Below are positions 1 through 9,623 of a stretch of DNA of 64,000 nucleotides, in pieces (the stretch's first letter is position 1; every line of letters starts with the position of its first letter). The notes under the pieces were generated by a model that saw only the letters and a list, made by a program, of their open reading frames with translations, was not told where the DNA came from and made no database searches. The translations under genes were made by a program, and so were the position numbers. The stretch is from Glebionis coronaria (taxonomy: Eukaryota > Streptophyta > Magnoliopsida > Asterales > Asteraceae): NCBI GenBank assembly GCA_025667525.1, contig CM046876.1, forward strand, positions 535,296,038 through 535,360,037. The letters are read 5' to 3'.

Positions 1-3000
1 CCGATAGTCAATACAAACTCTCCACCCTGTAACGAGACGAGTAGGAATCAACTCGTTGTTTTCATTGGGCACAATGGTGATTCCGCCTTTCTTAGGCGCA
101 CAATGGACCGAACTAACCCATGGTGAATCCGAGATAGGGTAGATCATTCCCGCATCAAGAAGTTTGATAACCTTTTTTTTTATAACGTCGTGGATCTTGG
201 GATTCACCCTTCTTTGACTTTGAATAGTGGGTTTAAAGTCGTCCTCCATGAGAATTTTATGTGTGCAAAAGTGAGGATTAATTCCACGAATATCGGAGAT
301 TTTCCACGCACTTGCTTTCTTATTATTCTTCAGCACGGCGATAAGTCGGGATTTTTCGTCTTCTTTCAAATCCTTTGCGATGATGACGGGTGACTTCTTG
401 TTGTCTTCAAGGAAAACGTACTCGAGATGAGACGGCAGATCCTTAAGCTCTAAATCCGGAGGATTTTTGATGGAAGGCATAGTCAAATTCGGATTATCGA
501 TAGAAATATCCTTAGGAGATGGTGGAAAAATATGGTCCTCATTGAGAAGTTTCTCAATGGTACGAATGTCTTCATCCCAATTAGAGGGAGAATCGTCATA
601 TTTTAAGTCCACATCCCCCAAAGTTGCTTCTAATTCTTTGAAAATGAAATCACTTTCTCCAAATGGAGTTAGTGAATGAGCAATAGAGGCAACGGTCTCA
701 ACAATGGGAAGAGAAGAAGAACCACTTTTACAAGCATCTTTGAAATGCTCTTCACAAGCCTCATCAAGAACGTCAATGAAATTAACGCTCTCGTTTTCAG
801 AAGGCTGCTTAGAAAGTTTACCCATATTGAAGACGATTTTATCGTCACCAACTCTCATGATTAATTCGCCCGCGGCTACATCAATGAGAGTGCGACCGGT
901 CCTCAAGAATGGACGTCCAATGATTAATAGAACACGAGGATCCACCTCGTAGTCGACAACAACGAAATCGCCGGGGAAAGTGAATTTGTCAACTCCAACG
1001 AATACATCCTCGGCTATCCCTACCGGATAAGCAACCGATCGGTTAGCTAATTCCAATGTCATATGAGTGGGGACTAGCTCAGGTAAAGATAATTGCTTCC
1101 ACACGCTTAAAGGCATTAAGTTGATACTAGCACCTAGATCGGCTAGGGCCATACAATTCTCTACCCCGGGGAAGTTGCAAGGGATTAGAAAGTGACCGGG
1201 ATCTCCTAACTTAACTGGAAGTTTTCTCAAAAGAACGGCAGAACAATTCTCATTTAATTGGGTATTGGCGATGTCGAGCAATTTTTCCTTATCACTTAAA
1301 AGATCCTTAAACATCTTAGCATATTTAGGCATGTGAGCGAGAGCCTCAGCAAAGGAGATGTTAAAATTCAGTTGTTTAAATATTTTAAGAAAGTTAGAAA
1401 CCTGAATATCATCCTTGTTTTTCAACTTCTCTTTCCTCAACCTTGAGGGATAAGGTATATTGGGTTGAGAGGAAGGCTTTGGAATGGAATTCTCACTCAC
1501 ATCCTTGGGTGGTGGAGGGGTAGATGTGGAAGGTGGAGGAACCGTTTTTGGAACCGAAGGTGTGGTATAAACTTGAGGTATCAGTGGGACATAAGGTGCA
1601 AACGAAGGTATAACGGGTGGTATATCACAAGTAGAAGGAATCTCGGGTCCTTGGTTAGTTGGTGAAGAAGAAGGTTTAACGATGGTCTTACCGCTCCTAG
1701 TAGTGATGGCATTAACGTTGGCCCTAGGATTGGTCACGGTGTTAGAAGGGAGAGTACCTTGGGGTGGGCCTTGGGGATTAATGGCTTGAAACATTAGCAT
1801 AAATTTCTTATCACTCGATTCTTGCATAGCAGACATGATTTTCTCATGTTCACTCAACTTATCAGCCAACTTTTGAAGAACCAAGTCCATTGAAGGGGAA
1901 TTCGTGTTTTGCCCTTGATTTTGAAAAACTTGGTTTGGATATTGTTGATAAGCATTGTTATTATTAAAACCTTGGTTAAAGTTGTTATTTTCAAACCCTT
2001 GGTTTTGCCCATGAAAATTCCCTTGATTTGAGTTATAACTCTTTTGATTATTAGAAGAATTCCCTTGGTAGTTACTTCTTTGGCCTTGGTTCCTTGGTGG
2101 GTATTGTGTGTTATTCAATTGAGGAGGTGGTGGTCTATTATGGGATTGAAAACCGTGTGGTGAAAGAAAGTTATTCGAACGATAACTAAGCAAATTGCGG
2201 TCACCTTGAGGACGTGCTTGATAGCCTCCCATAGAAAAGTTACCGTTGGCGGCATACATATTTTCCGGATTGTCATGAGTATAAGGACAATCGGTGTATG
2301 AATTAGAATCCCCGCAAATCTCACAAGACGTGGCTACAGCTTTAGCTTGTTGAAATTGGTTAGTGGCTAAACGTTCAATCTTTTTGCTCATTTCGACTAT
2401 TGCGCGGGACATTTCGGTCATATCAGGGTTTGAAGAAGTAGAAGAAACATTGACTCTCGGGTTTGATCTTGAGGATGCGGATGAATCCCAATTTTTGTGG
2501 TGAGTGATCTTGTTCTCTATAAGCTCTCTACACTCCTCAGGTCTTCTCTTCATGAATGTACCACCGACGGCAGCATTAATCGTATCACGATCACGAAAAG
2601 TTAAACCATTATAGAAGGTATCAATCAAAGTAACGGGGAGCATGTTATGGTTCGGACAACGGTCAATCAAGACATTATAACGTTCCCAAGCATCGAAAAG
2701 CGACTCGTCAGGTTCTTGAGTAAATCCACTGATTTGGTTGCGAAGACTAGTGACCATGGATGGTGGAAAGTAGCGCGACAAAAATCGTTGAGTCATGTCA
2801 TTCCATGTATGAATTGAGTTTTTGGGAAGACGATCAAACCATTTTTCGGCATGGTGGGATAAAGTGTGTGGGAAGAGATGTAGGCGAAGGAAATCCATAG
2901 TAACACCAGGAAGTTTCATGCTTTGGGTGACGGTAATGAATTTGTCGAGGTGTTTGTTGGCATCATCATCGGGTAATTCGCGAAAAGGACAAGCGTTTTG

Positions 3001-3255
3001 AACTTGCTGGATCATGTGATGCTTCAACGAAAATTCAGGAGCCGTGATTTGCATCGGCGCAATCGGTCCTCCGCGTCCGTTCATGGTTGGTTGACAAAGT
3101 TCCTCCATTGTTCGTAAGTCGGGTGGGGGAACATTGTTGTTGTTATTGTTATTTAAATTGGGTAGAGGTGGGTTGTTATTGTTGTTGTGCACACCAGCCA
3201 TATCTAAATCTTTACGAGTCTCGGGCTCTGGATAAGTTGAAGATCTAGTACGCAT
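1..3255 (-). CDS. Athila-like Ty3/gypsy Gag-Pol polyprotein, 3' end beyond window
   Basis: Retrotransposon polyprotein that packages element RNA (Gag) and cleaves and copies it (protease, reverse transcriptase). I read all 1085 codons from the ATG at 3255 to base 1 and found no stop. Order: short N-terminus starting MRTRSSTYPEPETRKDL with an Asn-rich run; Gag core at about 2550-3060 (FRELPDDDANKHLDKF, RLHLFPHTLSHHAEKWFDRL, FYNGLTFRDRDTINAA); knuckle-like CEICGDSNSYTDCPY near 2290, where the usual His position is Ser; Gln/Asn-rich linker; protease core ADLGASINLMPLSVW near 1115-1150; start of reverse transcriptase, ending GWRVCIDYR at the edge. An alternative start is the MAGVHN Met near 3202. 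The Gag pattern and the tRNA-Asp-like primer site point to the Athila lineage (inference). It is the only uninterrupted gag-pol here. Whether the rest of pol is intact cannot be seen. Confidence 0.93.
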   Translation of the reverse strand, partial: MRTRSSTYPEPETRKDLDMAGVHNNNNNPPLPNLNNNNNNNVPPPDLRTMEELCQPTMNGRGGPIAPMQITAPEFSLKHHMIQQVQNACPFRELPDDDANKHLDKFITVTQSMKLPGVTMDFLRLHLFPHTLSHHAEKWFDRLPKNSIHTWNDMTQRFLSRYFPPSMVTSLRNQISGFTQEPDESLFDAWERYNVLIDRCPNHNMLPVTLIDTFYNGLTFRDRDTINAAVGGTFMKRRPEECRELIENKITHHKNWDSSASSRSNPRVNVSSTSSNPDMTEMSRAIVEMSKKIERLATNQFQQAKAVATSCEICGDSNSYTDCPYTHDNPENMYAANGNFSMGGYQARPQGDRNLLSYRSNNFLSPHGFQSHNRPPPPQLNNTQYPPRNQGQRSNYQGNSSNNQKSYNSNQGNFHGQNQGFENNNFNQGFNNNNAYQQYPNQVFQNQGQNTNSPSMDLVLQKLADKLSEHEKIMSAMQESSDKKFMLMFQAINPQGPPQGTLPSNTVTNPRANVNAITTRSGKTIVKPSSSPTNQGPEIPSTCDIPPVIPSFAPYVPLIPQVYTTPSVPKTVPPPSTSTPPPPKDVSENSIPKPSSQPNIPYPSRLRKEKLKNKDDIQVSNFLKIFKQLNFNISFAEALAHMPKYAKMFKDLLSDKEKLLDIANTQLNENCSAVLLRKLPVKLGDPGHFLIPCNFPGVENCMALADLGASINLMPLSVWKQLSLPELVPTHMTLELANRSVAYPVGIAEDVFVGVDKFTFPGDFVVVDYEVDPRVLLIIGRPFLRTGRTLIDVAAGELIMRVGDDKIVFNMGKLSKQPSENESVNFIDVLDEACEEHFKDACKSGSSSLPIVETVASIAHSLTPFGESDFIFKELEATLGDVDLKYDDSPSNWDEDIRTIEKLLNEDHIFPPSPKDISIDNPNLTMPSIKNPPDLELKDLPSHLEYVFLEDNKKSPVIIAKDLKEDEKSRLIAVLKNNKKASAWKISDIRGINPHFCTHKILMEDDFKPTIQSQRRVNPKIHDVIKKKVIKLLDAGMIYPISDSPWVSSVHCAPKKGGITIVPNENNELIPTRLVTGWRVCIDYR

Positions 3256-3500
3256 ACACCTACAAAATAAAAAGAAAAAGATGCAAAGAATATATATGTA
3301 CTTGTAAAAATAAAATCTTTTTGGTCCAAAACTTTGGAAAAGAAATGCTTTTTATGATTTTTTAATGTTTTTGTATTTTTGAAAATTTTTAATTTTTTAT
3401 AGAGTTTTGAAAATTTTTAGCAAGGAAAATAACGTTCACGAATGAACGGATCCCAAAATACAACGCGTCTTTCACTAAAAACCGTTAATCTTAACAAAAA
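3256..3500 (-). other. untranslated leader of the Athila-like element
   Basis: AT-rich stretch between the primer binding site and the gag start. It contains a T-rich tract at about 3350-3420 and no credible coding sequence. On the element strand it follows the LTR and precedes the ATG at 3255. Confidence 0.7.
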
Positions 3501-3518
3501 GAGCCGGCAGCGGCGCCA
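3501..3518 (-). other. primer binding site, tRNA-Asp-like
   Basis: The minus strand reads TGGCGCCGCTGCCGGCTC. It matches the tRNA-Asp 3'-end complement used by Athila elements at 14 of 18 positions, including the first eight. It lies between the LTR and the gag leader, as expected for minus-strand priming. Confidence 0.8.
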
Positions 3519-3794
3519 TTTAATACAAGGAATTTCCAAGTATAAAAAGTTATCGTCCGCTCTTTTCGAATTGAATACCGTTAATTAGTGCGACTCAATC
3601 GTTCTTGGTGGAAAAATAAATGGTTTGGTTGATTATCTATTTTAAACTAAAAGCAAATATAAAAATGTCGTTGAGTAAAAATAAAGCTTTAAAAATTAAA
3701 CCTAAAATGACTAGAAAAACACTTGGTAAAAACAGAGATTTCGATAAGCGTGCAATTTTCGGAAATTAAAACTTAATAAAACCAAAAACTCAAA

Positions 3795-4330
3795 CCATCG
3801 GAATAATAGAAAATTAAAGCTTTCGGAATATCAATTTAAGCATCGGAATATTAGTAAACAAATTCTATCGGAATAATCTATCTGAATGACATGTATCGGA
3901 ATAATTAAGATCAAGTCTATCGGAATGTATGAAATCAAAGCTATCGGAATACTGAAAACACTTCTGTCGGAATGTAATTCTGTCGCAACGTTTAAGTCTA
4001 TCGGAATAATTAAGATCTGAGCTATCGGAATCCAAGGTATCGGAATACAAGTAATCAACTCTGTCGGAATGTTCAAAGTGTCGGAATAACAAACAACTAC
4101 CCCCGTCAGAATGTTGATCGGAATAATGGTGAACCTGTCGGAATGTGGCTAACTAAAATTGGGCAGAGTTTCGTCTTACTAAAACCTTAAGACCCGTCTC
4201 AATGTGCGATCGCAATGAGCGATCGCAATCACGATCGGAATAAGGGGGAAAATACACTTGATCGCAATGTAGGACCTTAAAGGTTATTGCGATACAACGT
4301 AGCCGTCTGAATAAACCGTCGCAATATTAG
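3795..4330 (-). repeat. cluster of irregularly spaced ATTCCGAT-type octamers in the LTR
   Basis: About twenty copies of TCGGAAT(A/G) or close variants (TCGCAAT, TCTGAAT), spaced mostly 13-27 bp apart with unrelated AT-rich DNA between them. They lie downstream of the TATA box on the element strand, so they would be transcribed as R/U5 sequence. Short reading frames across the cluster are an effect of the repeat, not genes. Confidence 0.75.
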
Positions 4331-4889
4331 AAGCCCTATTATTGTGATGGAAATGATAATATTCGGATGAAATGCTATAAGCTAAGACTCGAATAAGCAC
4401 TAATAACAAAGATGAATAAGCACTTATTTGAATTCCAATAAAACGAAAACAAGCATAAAATTTAAGACTTTTAAAACACGAAATAAACAAACTTTATAAT
4501 TCAAACTTAAAAAGACTAAATTTTTAAGAAAACTTAAAAGAAAATAAGCTATATATACGAAATAAGCCAATAAGAACAACAAGCTTAAAGCTTAAACCGT
4601 ATAAAAACTTAGTAAGGAACAAAAAGATAAACTTTTTAGTCACAAAAGCATCAAATTTAAGCAAAATCAAAGATTATATCGGATTAAAAACAACTTAAAA
4701 ATAAAGAAAGGTAGAAGAAGATTAAGATTAAAAGATTAAACTTGAACTTGTAGATTAAAGATTCAAAATTACAAAAGTGAATTAAAGCTTAAACATGAAA
4801 GAAAGAAAAGATGAAGTTTTAGTGAGAGAAAGTTAAACACTTTCTCTCTCTAAAATGAAAACTAAAGAAAGAAAAATAAACTAGCTAAC

Positions 4890-4916
4890 ACCCTCCTAAT
4901 GTGTCATTAGGAGGGT
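4890..4916. repeat. perfect 12-bp inverted repeat with 3-nt loop beside the TATA box
   Basis: ACCCTCCTAATG and CATTAGGAGGGT flank TGT. On the element strand it starts directly downstream of the TATA box and spans the predicted start of transcription, so it could form a cruciform or an RNA hairpin at the very 5' end. Confidence 0.85.
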
Positions 4917-4923
4917 ATTTATA
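4916..4923 (-). promoter_or_regulatory. LTR TATA box of the Athila-like element
   Basis: The minus strand reads CTCCTATAAATACCC, a strong plant TATA box. It is about 1.66 kb upstream of the gag ATG and inside the LTR, where the U3 promoter should lie. Confidence 0.65.
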
Positions 4924-5410
4924 GGAGATGGGGAGGTTCATGTGCTTTCTTCTTTCTTTCTTTCTTCTCGACTCGATTTAAATTCTTTGTCTTTCTCAAC
5001 GTCGTCTCGGGATTTGTCGATGTAAATTGAACTTGTCTTGTAATTTTCTTCTTCTATTAGACTTGAGTTCTTCGACTTCATTAAACTTCCGTCTTTAGAC
5101 TTTTTCTTCGATAAATCTTCAGAATAGGCCTTGGACTTCCGTTCTTTTTGCACTCTTGATCTTTTGACTTCGTCTTTTCTCGTTTTTCTTCGATAAAAGC
5201 CCGTGAAAGCCCATGTTTTCTTCCTTTTTCAACTTTTGGTCCTAAAACACAATAAAAACACAAACCACGCATAATTCCGACTTTTACGACATAAAATATA
5301 CGTTTTGGTCTTGTTATTATTGGAAATAAGTGATAAAAAGATAAATGTTTTCACACTTATTAGTCTTCGTTCTTGTTTATTAAAGTGGTTAAAGCACCAA
5401 AAATTGCTAT

Positions 5411-5919
5411 TTTGGAAGCAACCAATCGTAACATCTTTTATGGCTTAATAGTGGGAAAGACAAAGTTCACGTTTTACACCTTCAATTTGCAGATAATGAT
5501 CTTTTCCTAGAGGAATTATCTATTTCCAATGCAAAGAAGTTGTCTAAAATTCTTACTTGTTTCTATCTTGCATACAGTCTTAAAGTTAACTCTAATAAGA
5601 GCAAATGACTTGGAATTGGGGTTTCAAATATGAAATTTAATTTAACTTAATTTGCCTATTTGATTGGGTGTTATGCCTCTCATCTTCCTTGTACTTTCTT
5701 GAGGCTTCTGATTGGCGCTAAAATGTCAAGATGCTCAAACTGGAAACCTCTTGTTGAACGGGTCCAAATAGATGCTCTAAGTGCAAATAGAGCACACTTT
5801 CCTTTAGTCGACGTCTCACTCTCATCTGGTCCATTCTTGATAGCTTAGTGGTCTTTTAGTTCTTTATTTTTATAGCCCCCAAAATGGTCATTATTTAGCT
5901 TGAAAGAATCCGCAAAGGG
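5411..5919 (+). pseudogene. LINE (non-LTR) reverse transcriptase remnant
   Basis: Frame-broken but recognisable thumb-side part of a plant L1-type reverse transcriptase: EATNRNIFYGLIVGKDKVH, then LQFADNDLF (degraded FADD box), LKVNSNKSK, then IGCYASHLPCTFLRLLIGAK and SRCSNWKPLVERV, then a weaker piece resembling APKMVI.LERIRKG. Stops follow NSNKSK and occur later. It is cut on the left by the Athila-like LTR (from about 5405) and on the right by the gypsy LTR at 5920, so it is older than both. No endonuclease domain is visible. Confidence 0.75.
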
Positions 5920-7846
5920 TGTAACGCCCCAAAACCGATTTTAGGTATTATATTACGAGAATGACATTAAATAAGTTGATTACGAATATATAAGTTTCAA
6001 GAATTTATGAGATTGGCTAGTCAAACCCATAAGTTGATATATTATGTAAGTAGTTTTAGAAAAGTTTAACGTATCACAAATATGAAGATATGGGACTTAA
6101 GGGACCCAAGTTATCAATTGGCTAATCCTATAACAAACTTATCCTATAAATCCCAGACATTTCCATATCATTCCATACTTTTCTCATGTTTTCTGGTTGG
6201 TGTGTGTGTGTGTTTAGGTCGACATAACAAAGAGGAGGGAAAACTATGGTGGTTTTGATGATTAATAGTAATTGTGATTGATGTTCTAGTTCAAGAGTTA
6301 GAGCCCTAGCTATGATCATCCATAAGTAATTGTCCATTTAGTGTTTATTTAAGAGTTGGGAATTTGAGTTCATATGCCTAAAATTGATGATTTTGGGTAA
6401 TTATGTCTCTAAAGCAAAAATTAAGTATTTTAAAAGTTAATTATTAAATTAAAGATGATATGTTGATTTTGACATGTGATCATGAGCCGATTATATAATA
6501 ATTATAAGGTTTTGATTACATAAAGATGGTTAATGGTTTAGGACTTATGTCCCTTTAATGATTTATGCTAAAATAGGTAATTAGGGTTTCATCGTATGAT
6601 CAAGGTATGATCATAAAATGATTAAAGATATTGATGGGTATGATTATTAGGTTGTGTAAATCTTTGATGACTATTTATGTATCGGTGTGAAAATAAGTCT
6701 TGATGATGATTTGGTTAGGACTCAAGTGGTGATGATAATGATGATGTCTTGGTAAAATATAGCTTGTAAGTGAGGTAAGTAAATTGACTATAAAAAGATG
6801 TTATAGTGATTTACCATGTTTTGTATCATGTGGTATGAGTTATATGTGATGGCTTATGTTATGGTTATAGAGGATTATGGCTACTATGCTAGTGAATGTA
6901 TCTAAATTTAATGTGTTTACTGATGAATGATGGATTAAACATTTTTGATGTAAATGTGTTAAATGATGTATAATAACTTGTTATGGTCTTTACATACTAA
7001 GAGAAATCATACATGTTATAGTTGACATGTTTTGTATATGAAATGTGAAGACGGTAATGAAGAGATTAATTTATAGAAGTAGAAGCTCGAGTATTGGACG
7101 TATGTTGAATTAGATGCTTAGTAAGTTACAATACCGAGCTCGTGGCAAAGTTGACCCAAATGTCATAAATGGTGTTCTGGTAATAATTTTATGTGTCAAG
7201 TACTTTGTGTATGTTGAAGTTTAAGTGGGTTAAAGGCAAATGTTAAAGTTGTATGTTATAGTGTATGTAAACGGGTCGAAACAGATGTTTGGTAAACCCC
7301 GTAAGGTATGTGTTCAGGGGTTGCTTAGACCGTAAATGTTTATGTAATTGATGTTATATATTATTTAAAAAAGTCCTGTAACTTTTGGTGTTGTTTTGAG
7401 TTATGGAAGTCGTTTGCGGGAGAAAAAATGTAAGTTGAAGCAAAAGGGTCGAAACTGGGTTCGGCCTAAGGCTGAGACCTATTTTGGTATGACCTGAGAC
7501 ATTTAGCCTGCGACCGAGAACTCTCGATCTGCGGCTAACAGCCTCACAAGGCCTTAACCGATGGTCGTGAACCCTCGGCAGGCGACTAAGTCCATTTGAA
7601 AGTTATTGCGGTATTTGTCGAACTTTGAAAAATCATATCTTTTGATCCATAAAGAATTAGAAGTCATGCCTTATATCATTTGAAAAGTATTCGAGTCGAG
7701 TTGCATCTAAAGATACTTTCAAGGTATGAATGCTTATAGATTTTGTTCAGTATATAAAAGAGTGACAGAAGGTCACTTCTGCTCATGATTTTTGACCAAA
7801 GATTTTTATTTTTGCCTAATTTTAGAGTCGAGAAAGAGGCGTTTCA
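5920..7846 (+). mobile_element. gypsy-type LTR, plus orientation, element truncated
   Basis: Begins TGTAACGCCCC, a common start for Tekay/Del-like gypsy LTRs, and ends GTTTCA directly before a primer-site-like sequence. Length 1927 bp. A TATA box lies at 6145-6151. No second LTR is present in the window and the internal region is lost after a short leader, so this is a truncated element. A short (GT)n run lies near 6200. Reading frames inside it are not credible genes. Confidence 0.7.
6145..6151 (+). promoter_or_regulatory. LTR TATA box
   Basis: CTATAAATCCC about 225 bp into the LTR, consistent with a U3 promoter driving plus-strand transcription. Confidence 0.5.
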
Positions 7847-7849
7847 ACT

Positions 7850-7860
7850 TGGTATCATAC
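7850..7860 (+). other. degraded primer binding site (initiator tRNA-Met type)
   Basis: TGGTATCATAC, three bases after the LTR terminal CA. The first eight bases match the TGGTATCAGAGC consensus. Confidence 0.55.
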
Positions 7861-7893
7861 CTTCGGTCTAACTGAAATAGGTTCCCATGATAG

Positions 7894-7913
7894 GTTGTCT
7901 AAACTTAGACAAC
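7894..7913. repeat. 9-bp perfect inverted repeat in the retroelement leader
   Basis: GTTGTCTAA-AC-TTAGACAAC, about 35 bp downstream of the primer site. The recognisable leader fades by about 7990. Confidence 0.7.
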
Positions 7914-7990
7914 TTGTAGATGTGTTTTTGGAATGACTTGCAGGTTTACAAGGAATGAGACGAAGTGTTGGGTGGTTGCTGTTTAGAAAA

Positions 7991-8189
7991 AAATCTAGTA
8001 GTATGTATATGTATATTGTATAAGCCCATATTTTTAGGCCCAATACTTTATAAATTTTTAAAACCCATACATAAGCCCACATTTTTTTTTAGTTTTTTTA
8101 TTTTTTTTAATTTATATTCTTATTTTTTTATTTTGTAATTTTTTTTATTTTGTAATGTACTTTTATTTTTAATATATTTTGTATTTTTA
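7991..8189. other. AT-rich low-complexity spacer
   Basis: Long T-rich runs after 8080 with repeats of the ATTTTGTAATTTTTTTT type. I see no gene or defined element. Confidence 0.6.
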
Positions 8190-8545
8190 AGGGTAAACTG
8201 CAAAAAACGTCCCGAACTTCTCACTTTCACAAATTTGCCATTGAGAGCAAACTTCAAGCAATTTTGCCACTATACTTCAAAAACTCGTGCATTTTTGCCA
8301 CTGAGTTGATGATATTTCAATTTTCGCCGTTTTCTTCCGTTAAGTCCCACACGTGCTTGGCATGTGACGGTATATTCGTCATTTCCCGTGCCACCCATCT
8401 CGTGACCCAGTATCCACCTTTCTCTTATGCAATTTTCGTCCCCGAAAACATTTTATACCCGCCACGATTGCTTCCACCTTTGGTTTATGCATATTGCGTC
8501 CCTCAAATCTTATTTCCTAACACGACACGATTGCTTTTCCGGTTA
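8190..8545 (+). repeat. candidate terminal region of a MULE-type transposon
   Basis: Begins near GGGTAAACTGCAAAAAACGT and runs through repeated phrases such as TTTTGCCACT, ATTTTTGCCACTGAGT and AATTTTCGCCG, the style of long MULE-like ends. It lies about 130 bp upstream of the MULE-like reading frames on the same strand. The matching inverted end was not found. Confidence 0.45.
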
Positions 8546-8675
8546 AAAAATTAAGTTCAAGGTCTGAATTTACAATGAAAAGTATCCATCATTTATGTTA
8601 TAAATACATCATCTCGTTTCCTTTCCATTCATTCTGTATCTCACCACAAAAACACCAATCAACAACAATCAGAAC

Positions 8676-9623
8676 ATGGATAATTTATGGCAAAATCGCT
8701 CTCGTGGTATCACCATCCCTGATTTGGGTCTCTTTTATGGTAAGCTTCGATCTCTTTTAGGTCTTCTATATGGTAAGCTTAGTTTGGATATGCTGCTATT
8801 TTTATTGCCTAGTTTATAAATTGATATGTGTTTTTTTTTGTTTCACAAAATCGAATCAAAACTTGTTTACTATGTAAATCCATCACAAAGGTGAATTTAC
8901 CACACCACCATAAAGAATTTATCGGTTTGGTCCTATAAGTTGGTTTGACTTAGTTCACCGTAACAAGTTTGATATGTACACACTCGCAGAAATGTTTAAG
9001 GATCTAGGGTACATAGAAGGTATGGGTTTGTTCTCGCATTTTAGGATTCGTGGTCAGTCATTGGACGACGGTTTGCTACCACTATCGTTTAAAGACGACG
9101 TTGACATATTTTTGGAGTATGTTCCTAGGTTTAAGGAAATGGAGGTGTATATTGAATCAGGTGTTCCGTTGGTACAACAACACATGATGGAACAAAAGGC
9201 AAGTAAGGGAAAGGCTGTGGTGGTTGAAGAAAATGTTGGTGATGATGTTGTGAATGAGTTGGCTCCAGAAAGTGTCAATAGTGAGAAGATGGTGACATTT
9301 AGTCAGACTAGCTTTGTTGGGAGGGACGAAACTGTGGTGGCTAATGATTTTCGTGTCTGTGATGATGACATTGAGTTCCCACCACCATGGTCAACATAAA
9401 AATTGTTTGAAGATAGGAGTAGAAGGACGAGTGCTGAGTATGAGTTCAGGGTAGTATTGGAAGAGCTTGACAACGTGTTTGGGTTTGATGAATCAATCCA
9501 GGAAGAAGAAAAAGTCTCAAACGAGGACACTCGTGATGATGTCTCTTTTGGTGAGGTTCATATTGATGTTTTTGTTGGTTATGCTGATTTTGGTGAGGAG
9601 ATAGAGGTTCATCAATATCAGAC
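8676..9623 (+). pseudogene. MULE-associated protein, PB1-like domain, part 1
   Basis: 5' portion of a Mutator-like coding unit. A short open stretch at 8676-8820 (MDNLWQNRSRGITIPDLG...) may be a first exon, with GGTAAGCT donor-like sites at 8736 and 8772. From about 8890 one frame reads IHHKGEFTTPP, stop, RIYRFGPISWFDLVHRNKFD, then MYTLAEMFKDLGY, LLPLSFKDDVDIFLEYV and MEVYIESG. This matches the PB1-like domain seen at the N-terminus of plant MULE proteins. An acidic tail follows. Stops occur after TTPP and at 9397-9399, with the same frame open beyond to 9623, where element 1 is inserted. The frame resumes at 34823. The transposase core is not in the window. Confidence 0.65.
9619..9623. repeat. 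target-site duplication of element 1, left copy (CAGAC)
   Basis: CAGAC directly precedes the LTR and recurs directly after the other LTR at 34818-34822. Confidence 0.9.

Larger units (their letters stand above)
3519..5405 (-). mobile_element. 5' LTR of the Athila-like element (boundaries approximate)
   Basis: About 1.9 kb between the primer site and LINE-derived sequence that starts near 5411. It holds a TATA box (4916-4923), an inverted repeat at the expected transcription start (4890-4916) and a cluster of short ATTCCGAT repeats (3795-4330). The outer end is probably the TGCTTTAACC read on the minus strand near 5392-5401. The inner end next to the primer site reads TTAA rather than the usual CA, so exact ends are uncertain. 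The partner LTR lies outside the window, so no LTR comparison or target duplication can be made. Confidence 0.65.

Noticed and set aside
3831..4092. two overlapping minus-strand open frames rich in Ser-Asp-Arg
   Set aside because: They are translations of the octamer repeat cluster in the LTR.
3795..4330. CRISPR-like array of short repeats
   Set aside because: Octamers are too short and irregularly spaced, and they lie in a plant LTR.
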